The notes under the pieces were generated by a model, which worked only from the letters and a program-made list of their open reading frames with translations, had not been told where the DNA came from and searched no databases. The position numbers and the translations under genes were made by a program. From contig JAISJC010000103.1 of NCBI GenBank assembly GCA_031261745.1, positions 1 through 35,036 on the forward strand: DNA of 35,036 bases, read 5' to 3'. This stretch comes from Oscillospiraceae bacterium. Lineage in GTDB: Bacteria; Bacillota; Clostridia; Oscillospirales; Oscillospiraceae. This document shows, one piece after another, positions 8,201 through 17,544 of this stretch (its first letter is position 1; every line of letters begins with the position of its first letter).

Positions 8201-8842
8201 ATGGAAACCAAAACAAAATTTATCGAGTTTATGAAAGCGGCCGGCGTGCTGACTCTCGGCGACTTTACGACGAAGAGCGGACGCAAAACGCCGTACTTCA
8301 TAAACACCGGCAATTACCGCACGGGCGAGCAGCTCGCGAAGCTCGGCGAGTATTACGCGCGGACGATTGCGGCTTCCGGCGAAAAATTTGATATCCTTTT
8401 CGGACCCGCGTATAAGGGGATTCCCCTCGTCGCCGTGACGGCCGCCGCGCTGTGGAGCGGTCACGGGATTAACGTGTCCTACGCCTTCAACCGCAAGGAG
8501 GCGAAGGACCACGGCGAGGGCGGCGTTATCGTCGGCGCGACGCCGAAAGCGGGAGACAGAATCGCGATTATCGAGGACGTTACGACGGCGGGGACGAGCG
8601 TGCGCGAAACCCTCGCTATTATGCAAAACTTTGAGGACGTGAAAGTCACCGCGCTCTTCGTCTCCGTGGACCGCTGTGAGCGCGGCACGGGCGAGAAATC
8701 CGCCCTGCGGGAGATTGCGGAGGAGTACGGAATCCGCGTCTACCCGATTGTGACCTCGCGCGAGATTGCCGCGACTCTGCCGGCGGGCGGCGCGGAGCGC
8801 GCCGCGATGGAAGCGTATCTGGCGGAATACGGCGCGGAATAA
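8201..8842 (+). CDS. pyrE: Orotate phosphoribosyltransferase
   Basis: FGPAYKGIPLVAVTAAAL and PRPP loop IAIIEDVTTAGTSVRE; SD gggag. Confidence 0.92.
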   Translation: METKTKFIEFMKAAGVLTLGDFTTKSGRKTPYFINTGNYRTGEQLAKLGEYYARTIAASGEKFDILFGPAYKGIPLVAVTAAALWSGHGINVSYAFNRKEAKDHGEGGVIVGATPKAGDRIAIIEDVTTAGTSVRETLAIMQNFEDVKVTALFVSVDRCERGTGEKSALREIAEEYGIRVYPIVTSREIAATLPAGGAERAAMEAYLAEYGAE

Positions 8843-9534
8843 TGACGAAAGAGCCTGATAATATCCACAGCGGCCACCGCGAACGGTTAAAGTCGCGGTT
8901 CCGCGACCACGGTTTGGAGAATTTCGACGACCACAACGTCCTGGAACTGCTGTTGTTTTTCTCGAAGCCGCGCGGCGACACGAACCCGACGGCGCACGAG
9001 CTGATTAAGCGTTTCGGCTCCCTCGCCGACGTGTTTGACGCGCCGCTGGCGGAGCTTGCGAAAACGCCGGGCGTCGGCGACGCGACCGCGCTGTTAATCA
9101 AGCTGGTTCCGCAGGTCTCGCGGCGGTACCTCATCTCCCGCACCGCGCCCGACAAGATTCTCGACTCGTCGAAAAAGGCGGGCGACTACCTGCTGCCGTA
9201 TTTCTTCGGGGAGCGCGACGAGTGCGTCTACCTCGTCTGCTTAGACGCGAAATGCAAGGTTCTGTCCACGCGGCTGATTTTCCGCGGGAGCGTGAATTCC
9301 GCCGCCGTCAACGTGCGTAAGCTCGTCGAAGCCGCGCTGTCGTTCAACGCGACGAGCGTGATTTTAGCGCACAACCACACGTCGGGGATTGCGATTCCGT
9401 CCGACGACGACAAGGTTACGACGCGGCGCATTTTCGACGCGCTCGCCGCCGTGGACATTACACTCGCCGACCACATCGTCGCGGCGGACGACGACTACGT
9501 GAGCTTCGCCGACAACGGCTTTTTCAGGTATTAA
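8842..9534 (+). CDS. radC: RadC-family JAB-domain protein
   Basis: HhH-like N-terminus (KTPGVGDATA), FRGSVNSAAVNVRKLVEAALSFNATSVILAHNHTSGIAIPSDDD, LADHIVAADDDYVSF. Confidence 0.92.
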   Translation: MTKEPDNIHSGHRERLKSRFRDHGLENFDDHNVLELLLFFSKPRGDTNPTAHELIKRFGSLADVFDAPLAELAKTPGVGDATALLIKLVPQVSRRYLISRTAPDKILDSSKKAGDYLLPYFFGERDECVYLVCLDAKCKVLSTRLIFRGSVNSAAVNVRKLVEAALSFNATSVILAHNHTSGIAIPSDDDKVTTRRIFDALAAVDITLADHIVAADDDYVSFADNGFFRY

Positions 9535-9540
9535 AAAAAC

Positions 9541-9562
9541 GAGCCTGCTGAAAAGCAGGCTC
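9541..9562 (-). terminator. Hairpin GAGCCTGCT-GAAA-AGCAGGCTC; U-run only on the minus strand
   Basis: Perfect 9-bp stem; preceded on the plus strand by A-run (ttaaaaaaac), so it reads as an intrinsic terminator for minus-strand transcripts. Confidence 0.65.
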
Positions 9563-9586
9563 AAAATATAAAGAGAGGGAAGGAAA

Positions 9587-9637
9587 ATGTTCCCGATGGA
9601 AACCGGAGGCGGCTCGTCACCGCTTCCTATACTCTGA
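9587..9637 (+). CDS. Candidate micro-ORF MFPMETGGGSSPLPIL (16 aa)
   Basis: ATG preceded by agagagggaaggaaa (SD-like); ends TGA TAA TAA. Codons 9605-9627 could also form an RNA hairpin. Confidence 0.3.
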   Translation: MFPMETGGGSSPLPIL

Positions 9638-9705
9638 TAATAACAAACTAATGTTGCGATTTTATGGCGGAACTCTGAATAAATTATGAATTATCTCTAT
9701 GTAAA

Positions 9706-9726
9706 GGCGGCTCCGCCGCCTTTTTT
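9706..9726 (+). terminator. Intrinsic terminator of the radC transcript
   Basis: GGCGGC-TCC-GCCGCC followed by TTTTTT. Confidence 0.75.
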
Positions 9727-9729
9727 GCG

Positions 9730-9951
9730 TTACGCGGGCGTGTGGTGCTCGCGCTTCACCTCACGCTCACGAAACAGCATCGTAACGCACCAGATTGCGG
9801 CGATTCCGATGATGGTATAGACCGTCCGCGCGAGCGCGGTTTCCGCGCCGCCGAACAGATAGGATAGCATATCAACGCCGAAAATTCCGACGGCTCCCCA
9901 GTTAAGTCCGCCGATAATCGCAAGGACGAGGGCGATTCTGTCCATAATCAT
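9730..9951 (-). CDS. DUF378-family small membrane protein
   Basis: MDRIALVLAIIGGLNWGAVGIFGVDMLSYLFGG...RTVYTIIGIAAIW matches the DUF378 pattern; SD aaaggag. Confidence 0.85.
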   Translation of the reverse strand: MIMDRIALVLAIIGGLNWGAVGIFGVDMLSYLFGGAETALARTVYTIIGIAAIWCVTMLFREREVKREHHTPA

Positions 9952-10018
9952 TTGAATAGGCTCCTTTCACATTGTTAGAGACATCAATATTGTTGCCGCG
10001 CAAATCTCATTTATACAA

Positions 10019-10047
10019 TTGACTTTTGCGACCTATGGGTGTAGAAT
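10019..10047 (+). promoter_or_regulatory. Promoter of glyS
   Basis: TTGACT (10019-10024), 17 bp, TAGAAT (10042-10047). Confidence 0.6.
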
Positions 10048-10089
10048 ATGGCAAACCAAACTACGGGCTTTGCCCGACCGAGGAGTAAA

Positions 10090-11487
10090 ATGGACAACTC
10101 ATTAAAGACAATGGACAAAATCGTCGCTCTCTGTAAGGGGCGCGGCTTTGTATACGCCGGCAGCGAGATTTACGGCGGACTCGCGAATTCGTGGGACTAC
10201 GGTCCCCTCGGCGTCGAGCTGAAAAACAACATTAAAAAGGCGTGGTGGAAGAAATTCATTCAGGAGAACCCGTACAACGTCGGTATCGACACCGCACTGA
10301 TGATGAATCCGCAGGTCTGGATCACGTCGGGTCACGTCACGAACTTCAACGACCCCTTAATCGACTGCAAGCACTGCAAAACGCGCCACCGCGCCGACCA
10401 CCTCGTCGAGGCGTACAACAAGGAGCACGACATTGATATGATCGCCGACGGGTTGCCGCCGGAGGTTCTGACGGAGTATATCCGCGAGCACAAGGTTCCC
10501 TGTCCCGACTGCGGCGAGAGCGATTTTACGGATATCCGCAAGTTCAATATGATGTTCAAGACGCACCAGGGCGTCACGGAGGATTCTTCCACGGAGCTGT
10601 ATCTGCGGCCCGAAACCGCGCAGGGAATGTTCGTGAATTTCAAGAACGTTCAGCGCACGACGCGCCGCAAGCTCCCGTTCGGCATCGGACAGGCGGGCCG
10701 CAGCTTCCGCAACGAGATTACGCCGGGCAACTTCATCTTCCGCACGCGCGAGTTTGAGCAGATGGAGCTGGAATTCTTCTGCCGCCCCGGGACGGAGCTT
10801 GAATGGTTCGACTACTGGCGGACCTTCTGCCGCAACTGGCTGCTGTCCCTCGGCATTACGGAATCCAACCTGCGTATGCGCGACCACGAGAAGGAAAAGC
10901 TCTCGCACTACTCCAACGCGACGACGGATATCGAATACCTGTTCCCGTTCGGCTGGGGCGAGCTTTGGGGTGTCGCCTCGCGGACGAATTTCGATTTGAC
11001 CGTCCATTCCGAGGCGTCGGGACAGGATTTATCTTACTTTGACCAGGACACGAACGAGCATTTCATTCCGTACTGCGTCGAGCCTGCCGTCGGCGTGGAC
11101 CGTATTTTACTCACCGCGCTGATTGACGCTTACGACGAGGAGGTCGTGGATGCCGAAAAGAACGACACGCGCGTCGTCCTGCGCCTGCACCCCGCCCTCG
11201 CACCGTTCAAGGCGGCCGTTCTGCCGCTGTCCAAAAAGCTCTCCGACGCGGCTACGGAGGTATATCACGCCCTGCAAAAGGAATTTATGACGGATTTCGA
11301 CGATTCCGGCTCAATCGGCAAGCGTTACCGCCGCTTTGACGAAATCGGCACGCCGTTCTGCGTCACCTACGACTTCGAGAGCGAGAACGACAACTGCGTC
11401 ACCGTGCGCGAGCGCGACTCAATGGAGCAGGTCCGCGTTCCCGTCGCGGAGCTTAAAGCCTATATCGCGGAGCGCATCGCGTTTTGA
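10090..11487 (+). CDS. glyS: Glycyl-tRNA synthetase (single-chain, class II)
   Basis: [81 protein letters not shown] 10090 with SD gaggag preferred over 10048. Confidence 0.93.
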   Translation: MDNSLKTMDKIVALCKGRGFVYAGSEIYGGLANSWDYGPLGVELKNNIKKAWWKKFIQENPYNVGIDTALMMNPQVWITSGHVTNFNDPLIDCKHCKTRHRADHLVEAYNKEHDIDMIADGLPPEVLTEYIREHKVPCPDCGESDFTDIRKFNMMFKTHQGVTEDSSTELYLRPETAQGMFVNFKNVQRTTRRKLPFGIGQAGRSFRNEITPGNFIFRTREFEQMELEFFCRPGTELEWFDYWRTFCRNWLLSLGITESNLRMRDHEKEKLSHYSNATTDIEYLFPFGWGELWGVASRTNFDLTVHSEASGQDLSYFDQDTNEHFIPYCVEPAVGVDRILLTALIDAYDEEVVDAEKNDTRVVLRLHPALAPFKAAVLPLSKKLSDAATEVYHALQKEFMTDFDDSGSIGKRYRRFDEIGTPFCVTYDFESENDNCVTVRERDSMEQVRVPVAELKAYIAERIAF

Positions 11488-13229
11488 GACAATCCGCGCG
11501 TGTAACAATCGGCTCGCTCCTCGTTCTCTCGCTGCTCACGGGCTTCTTCTCGCTCCTGCTCGCCGCGTCCGGCTACGGCGAGGAACTGTATCAAAGCTAC
11601 TTCGCGTCGCCGCTGCTGATTCTGCTGAACCTGCTCCCGCCCGCGCTGCTGATTTTCGCCGTCTACTTCGCGACGGGGCGCGCGTGGCTCGGTTTCGCCG
11701 TCGGTGCGGGGATTGTCCTGCTCGCGTCGGGCGTCGATTTCTATAAGATTCAGATTCGCGGCGACCCGCTGATGGCGGTGGACCTCTCCGTCGCCGCCGA
11801 GGCGGGCAAAATGATCGGCCGCTATTCGCCGGACATCGGCCCGCCATTCACGAACGCCGCGATTTTCGGGCTTTTCGGAACACTCTGGACGTTCTTCGTC
11901 TGCCGCTACCGCTTCTCCGGTGCGCGGCGGCGGGTTTTTGCGTCGCTGCTGACGGCGGCGGTGCTGCTCGGACTGTCGGCGACGGTCTACGTGAACGACA
12001 AAATCTACCGCGACACCGTCGGCGATTACGACATCGGCTGGCCGACGCACAACGAGGATTTCCGTCTGCGCGGCTTCGTCTACCCCTTTATTCACAGCAT
12101 TAAGGCCGCGTTTCCGTCCCCGCCCGACGGCTATTCCGCCGCGGCGGCGGAGCAGATTCTCGCGAAATATCCGACGGACGCAATCCCCGAAAACGCGCGC
12201 GTTAACGTCATCAGCGTAATGCTTGAAGCGTTCTCCGACCTCTCCGAGTTTCCGGGCGTGAGCCTCACGGCCGACGTCTACGCGAAATGGCACGCGCTGG
12301 AAGCGGAATCCGTCCGCGGCCGCTTGGTGGACAACATCTTCGCGGGCGGCACAATCGACACGGAGCGGCTGTTTCTGACGGGTAACACCGCGCTGACCGA
12401 CATTCGCGGCGCGACGGAGAGCTACGTCTACTACTTCCGCGACAACGGCTATTACGCGGAGGGGTTTCACCCCGGCGACGACTGGTACTACAACCGCACG
12501 AACGTCTGCCGCGACCTTGGGTTTGAGCGTTACTTTTTCTTCTCGGACTTCAAGAACGCGGACAAATCGGACAAGTTTTTCTTCGACAAGCTGCGGTCGC
12601 TGTACGACAGGCGCGACAAGTCCGTGCCGTACTTCAACCATTCGCTGACGATTCAGAATCACGGCGGCTACGACGCGACAAAGACGGCGGAGCCGCACCT
12701 CATCTCCCGCGAGGGAATTTCCGACGAGGCGTTCAACATCGCGAACAACTACCTGCTCGGCATTTACGACACGAATCAGCGGATTTGGGATTTCGTCGAT
12801 ACCTTCCGCGACGACGCGGAGCCGGTAATCCTGCTCTTTTACGGCGACCATAAGCCGTGGCTCGGCAACGCGGAATCCGTTTACCGCGAGCTGGGGATTA
12901 ACACGGACACGGCGGAGGACGACGGTTTTTACAGCCTGTACACCACGCCGTATATCATCTGGGCGAACGACGCGGCAAAGTCCGTCCTCGGCGACGATTT
13001 CACGGGCGTGGGCGGGGACTTCTCCCCGACGTTTCTGATGAATAAGCTCTTCGCGCTCGCGGGCTGGGGCGGCGATGCGTATATGAAGGCCGCGAACGCG
13101 GCGTTTGAAGAAACGCCGGTCGTGAATTCCCGCACGGAGACGACGGACGCGCTGCGCGAGCTGAAAATCGCGGAATATTACAGGCGAAAACACTTTCAAC
13201 ACAATGAAATGATTGGGGATAACGGATAA
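11484..13229 (+). CDS. LTA-synthase-family membrane sulfatase/phosphoglycerol transferase-like protein
   Basis: N-terminal TM segments; [43 protein letters not shown] start overlapping the glyS stop (TTGA). Confidence 0.85.
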   Translation: MRQSARVTIGSLLVLSLLTGFFSLLLAASGYGEELYQSYFASPLLILLNLLPPALLIFAVYFATGRAWLGFAVGAGIVLLASGVDFYKIQIRGDPLMAVDLSVAAEAGKMIGRYSPDIGPPFTNAAIFGLFGTLWTFFVCRYRFSGARRRVFASLLTAAVLLGLSATVYVNDKIYRDTVGDYDIGWPTHNEDFRLRGFVYPFIHSIKAAFPSPPDGYSAAAAEQILAKYPTDAIPENARVNVISVMLEAFSDLSEFPGVSLTADVYAKWHALEAESVRGRLVDNIFAGGTIDTERLFLTGNTALTDIRGATESYVYYFRDNGYYAEGFHPGDDWYYNRTNVCRDLGFERYFFFSDFKNADKSDKFFFDKLRSLYDRRDKSVPYFNHSLTIQNHGGYDATKTAEPHLISREGISDEAFNIANNYLLGIYDTNQRIWDFVDTFRDDAEPVILLFYGDHKPWLGNAESVYRELGINTDTAEDDGFYSLYTTPYIIWANDAAKSVLGDDFTGVGGDFSPTFLMNKLFALAGWGGDAYMKAANAAFEETPVVNSRTETTDALRELKIAEYYRRKHFQHNEMIGDNG

Positions 13230-13230
13230 A

Positions 13231-14052
13231 ATGGCGGATAAAGAATTGTTCAACCTCGCGGCCGAAATTCGCATCGGCGCGCTCGAATGTCTCGGCGCGT
13301 TCGGCTCCGGCCACATCGGCGGCGCGATGAGCGTCTGCGACACGCTCGCGGTACTCTACGGCTCGGAGCTGCGGCACGACCCGAAAAATCCCGACTGGGA
13401 TCTGCGCGACCGCCTCGTCCTGTCAAAGGGCCACGCGGGACCCGCGCTGTACTCCGCGCTCGCGCTCCGCGGATTCTTCCCGCGCGAACAGCTACTGACG
13501 CTCAATCAGGGCGGCACCAAGCTGCCGAGCCACGTGGACCGCACGAAAACACCGGGCGTGGATATGACGTGCGGCTCTCTCGGCCAGGGGATGAGCGCGG
13601 CCGTCGGCCTCGCCTACGGCGCGCGCTTGAACAAATGGGATTCATACACATATTTGATTCTCGGCGACGGCGAGTGCGACGAGGGACAGGTCTGGGAGGG
13701 CGCGATGTTCGCGTACCACAACAAGCTCTCGAACCTTATCGCGTTCGTGGACTGCAACAAACAGCAGCTCGACGGCTACACAAAAGACGTGCTCGACACG
13801 GGCGATATGGCGGAGAAATTCCGCTCGTTCGGCTGGCACACGCTCACGGTCAACGGCCACGACGTTGACGCGGTAAAGGCCGCCGTACAAGCCGCAAAAG
13901 CGGAAAAAACGCTCCCGACGGCGATAATCCTCGACACGATCAAGGGCTACGGCTGCACCTTTGCCGAGGGCAAGGCGAACAACCACTCTATGACGTGCGG
14001 CAAAGACGACGTGGACGCGGCAATCGCCGCGCTGCGGGCGAAAATAGCGTAG
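13231..14052 (+). CDS. Transketolase, N-terminal (TPP-binding) subunit
   Basis: GSGHIGGAMSVCDTLAVLY, LSKGHAGPALYSALALRG, GSLGQGMSAAVGLAYG, LGDGECDEGQVWEGAMFA; ATG 13231. Confidence 0.93.
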   Translation: MADKELFNLAAEIRIGALECLGAFGSGHIGGAMSVCDTLAVLYGSELRHDPKNPDWDLRDRLVLSKGHAGPALYSALALRGFFPREQLLTLNQGGTKLPSHVDRTKTPGVDMTCGSLGQGMSAAVGLAYGARLNKWDSYTYLILGDGECDEGQVWEGAMFAYHNKLSNLIAFVDCNKQQLDGYTKDVLDTGDMAEKFRSFGWHTLTVNGHDVDAVKAAVQAAKAEKTLPTAIILDTIKGYGCTFAEGKANNHSMTCGKDDVDAAIAALRAKIA

Positions 14053-14064
14053 GGGGCGGCAATT

Positions 14065-15033
14065 ATGATTAGAATTCTTGACGAAATTAAAAAGTCCCCG
14101 TCGCTGATGCGTGACGCGTATTGCACCGCGCTGTTAAAGGCCGCCGGAGAGAATGAGAACATCGTCGCGCTCGACGCCGACCTTTCCAGCGCGTTCGGAA
14201 TGACGCCGTTTTTCAAGGCGCACCCCGACCGCGCAATCCAGTGCGGCATCGCCGAGGCGAATATGGTCGGGATTGCGGCGGGGCTGTCCGCCGTCGGCAA
14301 AATCCCGTTCGCGCACTCGTTCGGCTGCTTCACGAGCCGCCGCGCCTGCGACCAGATTATGATTTCCTGCGCGTACGCGAAGCTCAATGTGCGCCTCATC
14401 GGCAGCGACCCCGGAATCACGGCGGCGCACAACGGCGGGACGCATATGCCGTTCGAGGATATGGGCGTGCTGCGCTCCATTCCGCACATCACGCTGATTG
14501 ACGTGACGGACCCCGTTATGCTCGCGGACCTAATCGCGCAGCTATCCACAGACAAATACTACGGCGTGTACTACCTCCGTTTTCCGCGCAAGAACGCGAA
14601 AGCGATTTACGCCGAGGGCTCGACGTTCGAGATTGGCAAGGGCGTAACCCTGCGCGACGGCAAAGACGTGACGCTCGTCGCGTCAGGTTTCCTCGTCGCG
14701 GAGGCTCTCGCGGCGGCGGAAACGCTCGCGGCGGAGGGCGTTTCCGCCCGCGTAGTCGATTTATTCACGTGGAAGCCGCTCGACGCGGATTTAATTGCGA
14801 AATGCGCCGCCGAAACCGGCGCGCTCGTCACGGCGGAGAACCACAACATCACCGGCGGGCTTTTCGCCGCCGTTTCGGAGGCCGCCGCGCGCAGCCGCCC
14901 CGTGCCGATTGAGCCGGTCGGGATTGAGGACGAATTCGGTCAGGTCGGCGGCGAAGATTTCCTGCAAAAGGCGTACGACTTGACAGCCGAGCATATAGTA
15001 AAAGCAGCCAAAGAAGCGATTCGGAGGAAATAA
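14065..15033 (+). CDS. Transketolase, C-terminal (Pyr/C) subunit
   Basis: LDADLSSAFGMTPFFKAHPDRAIQCGIAEANMVGIAAGLSAVGKIPFAHSFGCF; YYLRFPRKN; TAENHNITGGLFAAVSE. Confidence 0.93.
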   Translation: MIRILDEIKKSPSLMRDAYCTALLKAAGENENIVALDADLSSAFGMTPFFKAHPDRAIQCGIAEANMVGIAAGLSAVGKIPFAHSFGCFTSRRACDQIMISCAYAKLNVRLIGSDPGITAAHNGGTHMPFEDMGVLRSIPHITLIDVTDPVMLADLIAQLSTDKYYGVYYLRFPRKNAKAIYAEGSTFEIGKGVTLRDGKDVTLVASGFLVAEALAAAETLAAEGVSARVVDLFTWKPLDADLIAKCAAETGALVTAENHNITGGLFAAVSEAAARSRPVPIEPVGIEDEFGQVGGEDFLQKAYDLTAEHIVKAAKEAIRRK

Positions 15034-15035
15034 TT

Positions 15036-16415
15036 ATGCCCAGTACAAACTCAACCATAGCCGCGATTGCGACCGCGCCGGGCGTCGCCGCAATCGGGAT
15101 TGTCCGCCTTTCCGGCGCGGACGCGATTGCGACGGCGGACCGCGTTTTCCGCAGCAAACTTGGGCGCGGTCTGACCGAAAGCTCGACGGGGCGCATCACG
15201 CGCGGCGTCGTGGTCGGCACGGATTTGGAACCGATTGACGAGTGCCTCGTCATCTGCCGCCGCGCACCGAACAGCTACACGGGCGAGGACACGGCGGAGC
15301 TGCATTGCCACGGCTCGCCGACGGCTCTCGCGGAGATTCTCCGCGCCGTTCTGGCGAACGGAGCGCGTCAGGCGGAGCCGGGCGAATTTACGAAGCGCGC
15401 GTTCCTCAACGGCCGCCTGGATCTGACTCAGGCGGAGGCCGTGATTGACATCATCGAGGCTGAAACCGTCGCGGTCGCGAAGAACGCCGCGGCGCAGCTC
15501 GGCGGCGCGATTGCGCGGCGCATCGACGACGGCTACGGCGAATTACTGGATATCGCGGCGCATTTCCACGCGACCGTCGATTATCCGGATGAGGATATCG
15601 ACGACTTCAAGGCGGGGGAGTACGCCTTCAAGCTCGGACAGCTGGAAAATTCACTGCGGGAGCTTTATGACACCTTTGAGCGCGGCAAGGTTCTGAAAAA
15701 CGGCGTCGCCGCCGCGATAATCGGCAAGCCGAACGTCGGCAAGTCGTCGCTGCTCAACGCGCTCGTCGGCTTTGACCGCGCGATTGTCACCGCGAACCCC
15801 GGCACCACGCGCGACACGATTGAGGAGCGCGCCGTTTTCGGCGGGACGCTGACGCGGCTGATTGACACGGCGGGTCTGCGCGGTACGCGGGACGAGGCGG
15901 AGGCCGAGGGCGTGGAGCGCGCCATTCGCGCCGCGCGGGACGCGGAACTCGTTATCGCCGTCTTTGACGGCTCCGCAAACCTCACCGACGAGGACGCGGC
16001 CGTCCTCACAAACGCGAAGGACGCGGCGAACGCCGTCGCTGTCGTCACGAAATCCGATTTGCCGCCCGTCCTCTCCGATAAGTCGCTCGGCGACGGCTTC
16101 TCCGCCGTCGTGCGCGTTTCGTCCAAAACCGGCGAGGGGCTTTCCGCGCTCTCCGACGCGATTATCGCGGCTCTGCCGGAATTTCCGCGCGGGCGCACGG
16201 GTGAGATTATCACGAACGCGCGCCAGGCGGAGGCCGTCGACCGCGCCGCCGAGTTTGTTCACGCCGCCTCGCTCGCGCTCGCGCGCGGCGTCACGCCCGA
16301 CGCGGCCCTCGTGGAAATCGAGAGCGCGCTCACCGCAATCGGTGAAATCACCGGACGCAACATCCGCGAGGACACGATAGAACGCATTTTTGAACGCTTC
16401 TGCGTCGGTAAGTAA
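15036..16415 (+). CDS. mnmE: tRNA modification GTPase MnmE
   Basis: TIAAIATAPGVAAIGIVRLSG, HGSPTALAEILRAVL, GKPNVGKSSLLNALVGFDRAIVTANPGTTRDTIEE, C-terminal FCVGK. Confidence 0.96.
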   Translation: MPSTNSTIAAIATAPGVAAIGIVRLSGADAIATADRVFRSKLGRGLTESSTGRITRGVVVGTDLEPIDECLVICRRAPNSYTGEDTAELHCHGSPTALAEILRAVLANGARQAEPGEFTKRAFLNGRLDLTQAEAVIDIIEAETVAVAKNAAAQLGGAIARRIDDGYGELLDIAAHFHATVDYPDEDIDDFKAGEYAFKLGQLENSLRELYDTFERGKVLKNGVAAAIIGKPNVGKSSLLNALVGFDRAIVTANPGTTRDTIEERAVFGGTLTRLIDTAGLRGTRDEAEAEGVERAIRAARDAELVIAVFDGSANLTDEDAAVLTNAKDAANAVAVVTKSDLPPVLSDKSLGDGFSAVVRVSSKTGEGLSALSDAIIAALPEFPRGRTGEIITNARQAEAVDRAAEFVHAASLALARGVTPDAALVEIESALTAIGEITGRNIREDTIERIFERFCVGK

Positions 16416-16435
16416 GCAGTAACGGAGGGCAATCA

Positions 16436-17326
16436 ATGTCAAGCTACAAGATTATCACGCCGGAGGGCGAGGCAAATCCTCTCGTTATGCCGCGGATAGA
16501 AATCGAGGGCGTGCGGAGGTTTTCGGACATTTCCTATTCCGCCGCGCACGCGGCAAACCTGCTCGATATCTACCTGCCGGAGACGGGGACGGGTCCGTTC
16601 CCCGTGATTATCTTTATTCACGGCGGCGCGTTCGTCGGCGGCGACAAGAACGATATGCAGTCCGCCGTCGTGCTTGGCGGGCTGAACCGCGGCTACGCAG
16701 TCGTGTCCGTGGAGCAGCGGCTGCTGCCGGACGGCGTTTTCCCGTACCCTATCTTCGATTTCAAGGCCGCGCTCCGCTTCCTGCGCGCGAACGCGGAGAC
16801 GTATATGCTCGACGAGACGCGCTTTGTCTCGGCGGGGACCTCCGCCGGCGGCTACCACGCGATTATGGCGGCGGCTACGCAGGAAATCCCCGCGTTTGAG
16901 GACTTTTCTCTGGGCAACGCCGGCGTGAGCAGCCGCGTCGCGGCGGCAATCGGCTTCTACGGCGTGTATGATTTGATTATGCAGTCCGAGTTTTCCAACA
17001 ATCCCGCGGACGGCTCCGACGTTTTTGACTTCGCGACTATGTTCCTCGGCGCGGATCCGCGCGAGCGTCCCGGTCTCGCGTACTTCGCCGACCCGACGAA
17101 CTTCATCACCGACAAAATGCCGCCGACGCTGATTCAGGCCGGCACCGCCGACGAGGTGGTTCCGACGCCCGCAAGCGTCGCGCTCGCCGAGAGAATCGCG
17201 AAAATCTGCGGCCCCGACCGCGTTACGCTCTCCCTCGCGGAGGGCGCGGCTCACGGCGACCCGGTTTTCACCGAAAAGCCGAATCAGGACGTAATCTTCG
17301 CGTGGCTGGACAGCGTGCTGAACTGA
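16436..17326 (+). CDS. Alpha/beta hydrolase (esterase/lipase-like)
   Basis: IFIHGGAFVGGDKND (HGG oxyanion), SAGTSAGGYHAIMAA (GxSxG), DEVVPTPASVALAER, C-terminal His. Confidence 0.87.
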   Translation: MSSYKIITPEGEANPLVMPRIEIEGVRRFSDISYSAAHAANLLDIYLPETGTGPFPVIIFIHGGAFVGGDKNDMQSAVVLGGLNRGYAVVSVEQRLLPDGVFPYPIFDFKAALRFLRANAETYMLDETRFVSAGTSAGGYHAIMAAATQEIPAFEDFSLGNAGVSSRVAAAIGFYGVYDLIMQSEFSNNPADGSDVFDFATMFLGADPRERPGLAYFADPTNFITDKMPPTLIQAGTADEVVPTPASVALAERIAKICGPDRVTLSLAEGAAHGDPVFTEKPNQDVIFAWLDSVLN

Positions 17327-17339
17327 ACAAAATACCAGT

Positions 17340-17369
17340 GGAAACCCGAACGGGTTTCCGCTTTTTTTT
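17340..17369 (+). terminator. Intrinsic terminator after the alpha/beta hydrolase
   Basis: GGAAACCC-GAAC-GGGTTTCC then gcTTTTTTTT. Confidence 0.85.
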
Positions 17370-17400
17370 GTTATTTTTCATTCAATGTCGAACTGTAAAT

Positions 17401-17414
17401 ATTTCCCGGCGTAT
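17401..17414. promoter_or_regulatory. Candidate degenerate Noc-binding site ATTTCCCGGCGTAT
   Basis: 11/14 match to the Bacillus subtilis NBS consensus ATTTCCCGGGAAAT (recalled); further ATTTCC motifs at 17413 and 17433. Confidence 0.3.
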
Positions 17415-17483
17415 TTCCACATATTCACCGCTATTTCCCACGCGTTTTACCTCTTTTTCGACAGCGCGTTTCATCACATTTTG

Positions 17484-17529
17484 CACTATATGTAGTGTAT
17501 ATTAATACAGTAAAACACTACATAATGTG
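17484..17529. promoter_or_regulatory. Palindrome plus inverted-repeat copy in the noc/parB promoter/leader
   Basis: CACTATATGTAGTG (17484-17497, 12/14 self-palindromic). 15-bp arms 17484-17498 and 17515-17529 are inverted copies (13/15). TATATT -10 candidate at 17498-17503. Confidence 0.5.
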
Positions 17530-17544
17530 AAAGAAGCGATTTTT

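Noticed and set aside
11460-13343. 627-aa minus-strand ORF antisense to the sulfatase gene
   Set aside because: Low-complexity Arg/Val/Ala-rich translation without domains; explained by GC-rich codon bias (few stops in this antisense frame). The plus-strand protein has clear family motifs.
14544-14552. DnaA-box-like CTATCCACA in the transketolase C subunit
   Set aside because: Isolated one-mismatch site inside a coding region; no cluster or AT-rich element.
13231-15033. Transketolase encoded as two genes
   Set aside because: Not treated as a pseudogene or frameshift: two-subunit transketolases are common in Firmicutes and Archaea and both halves are intact.
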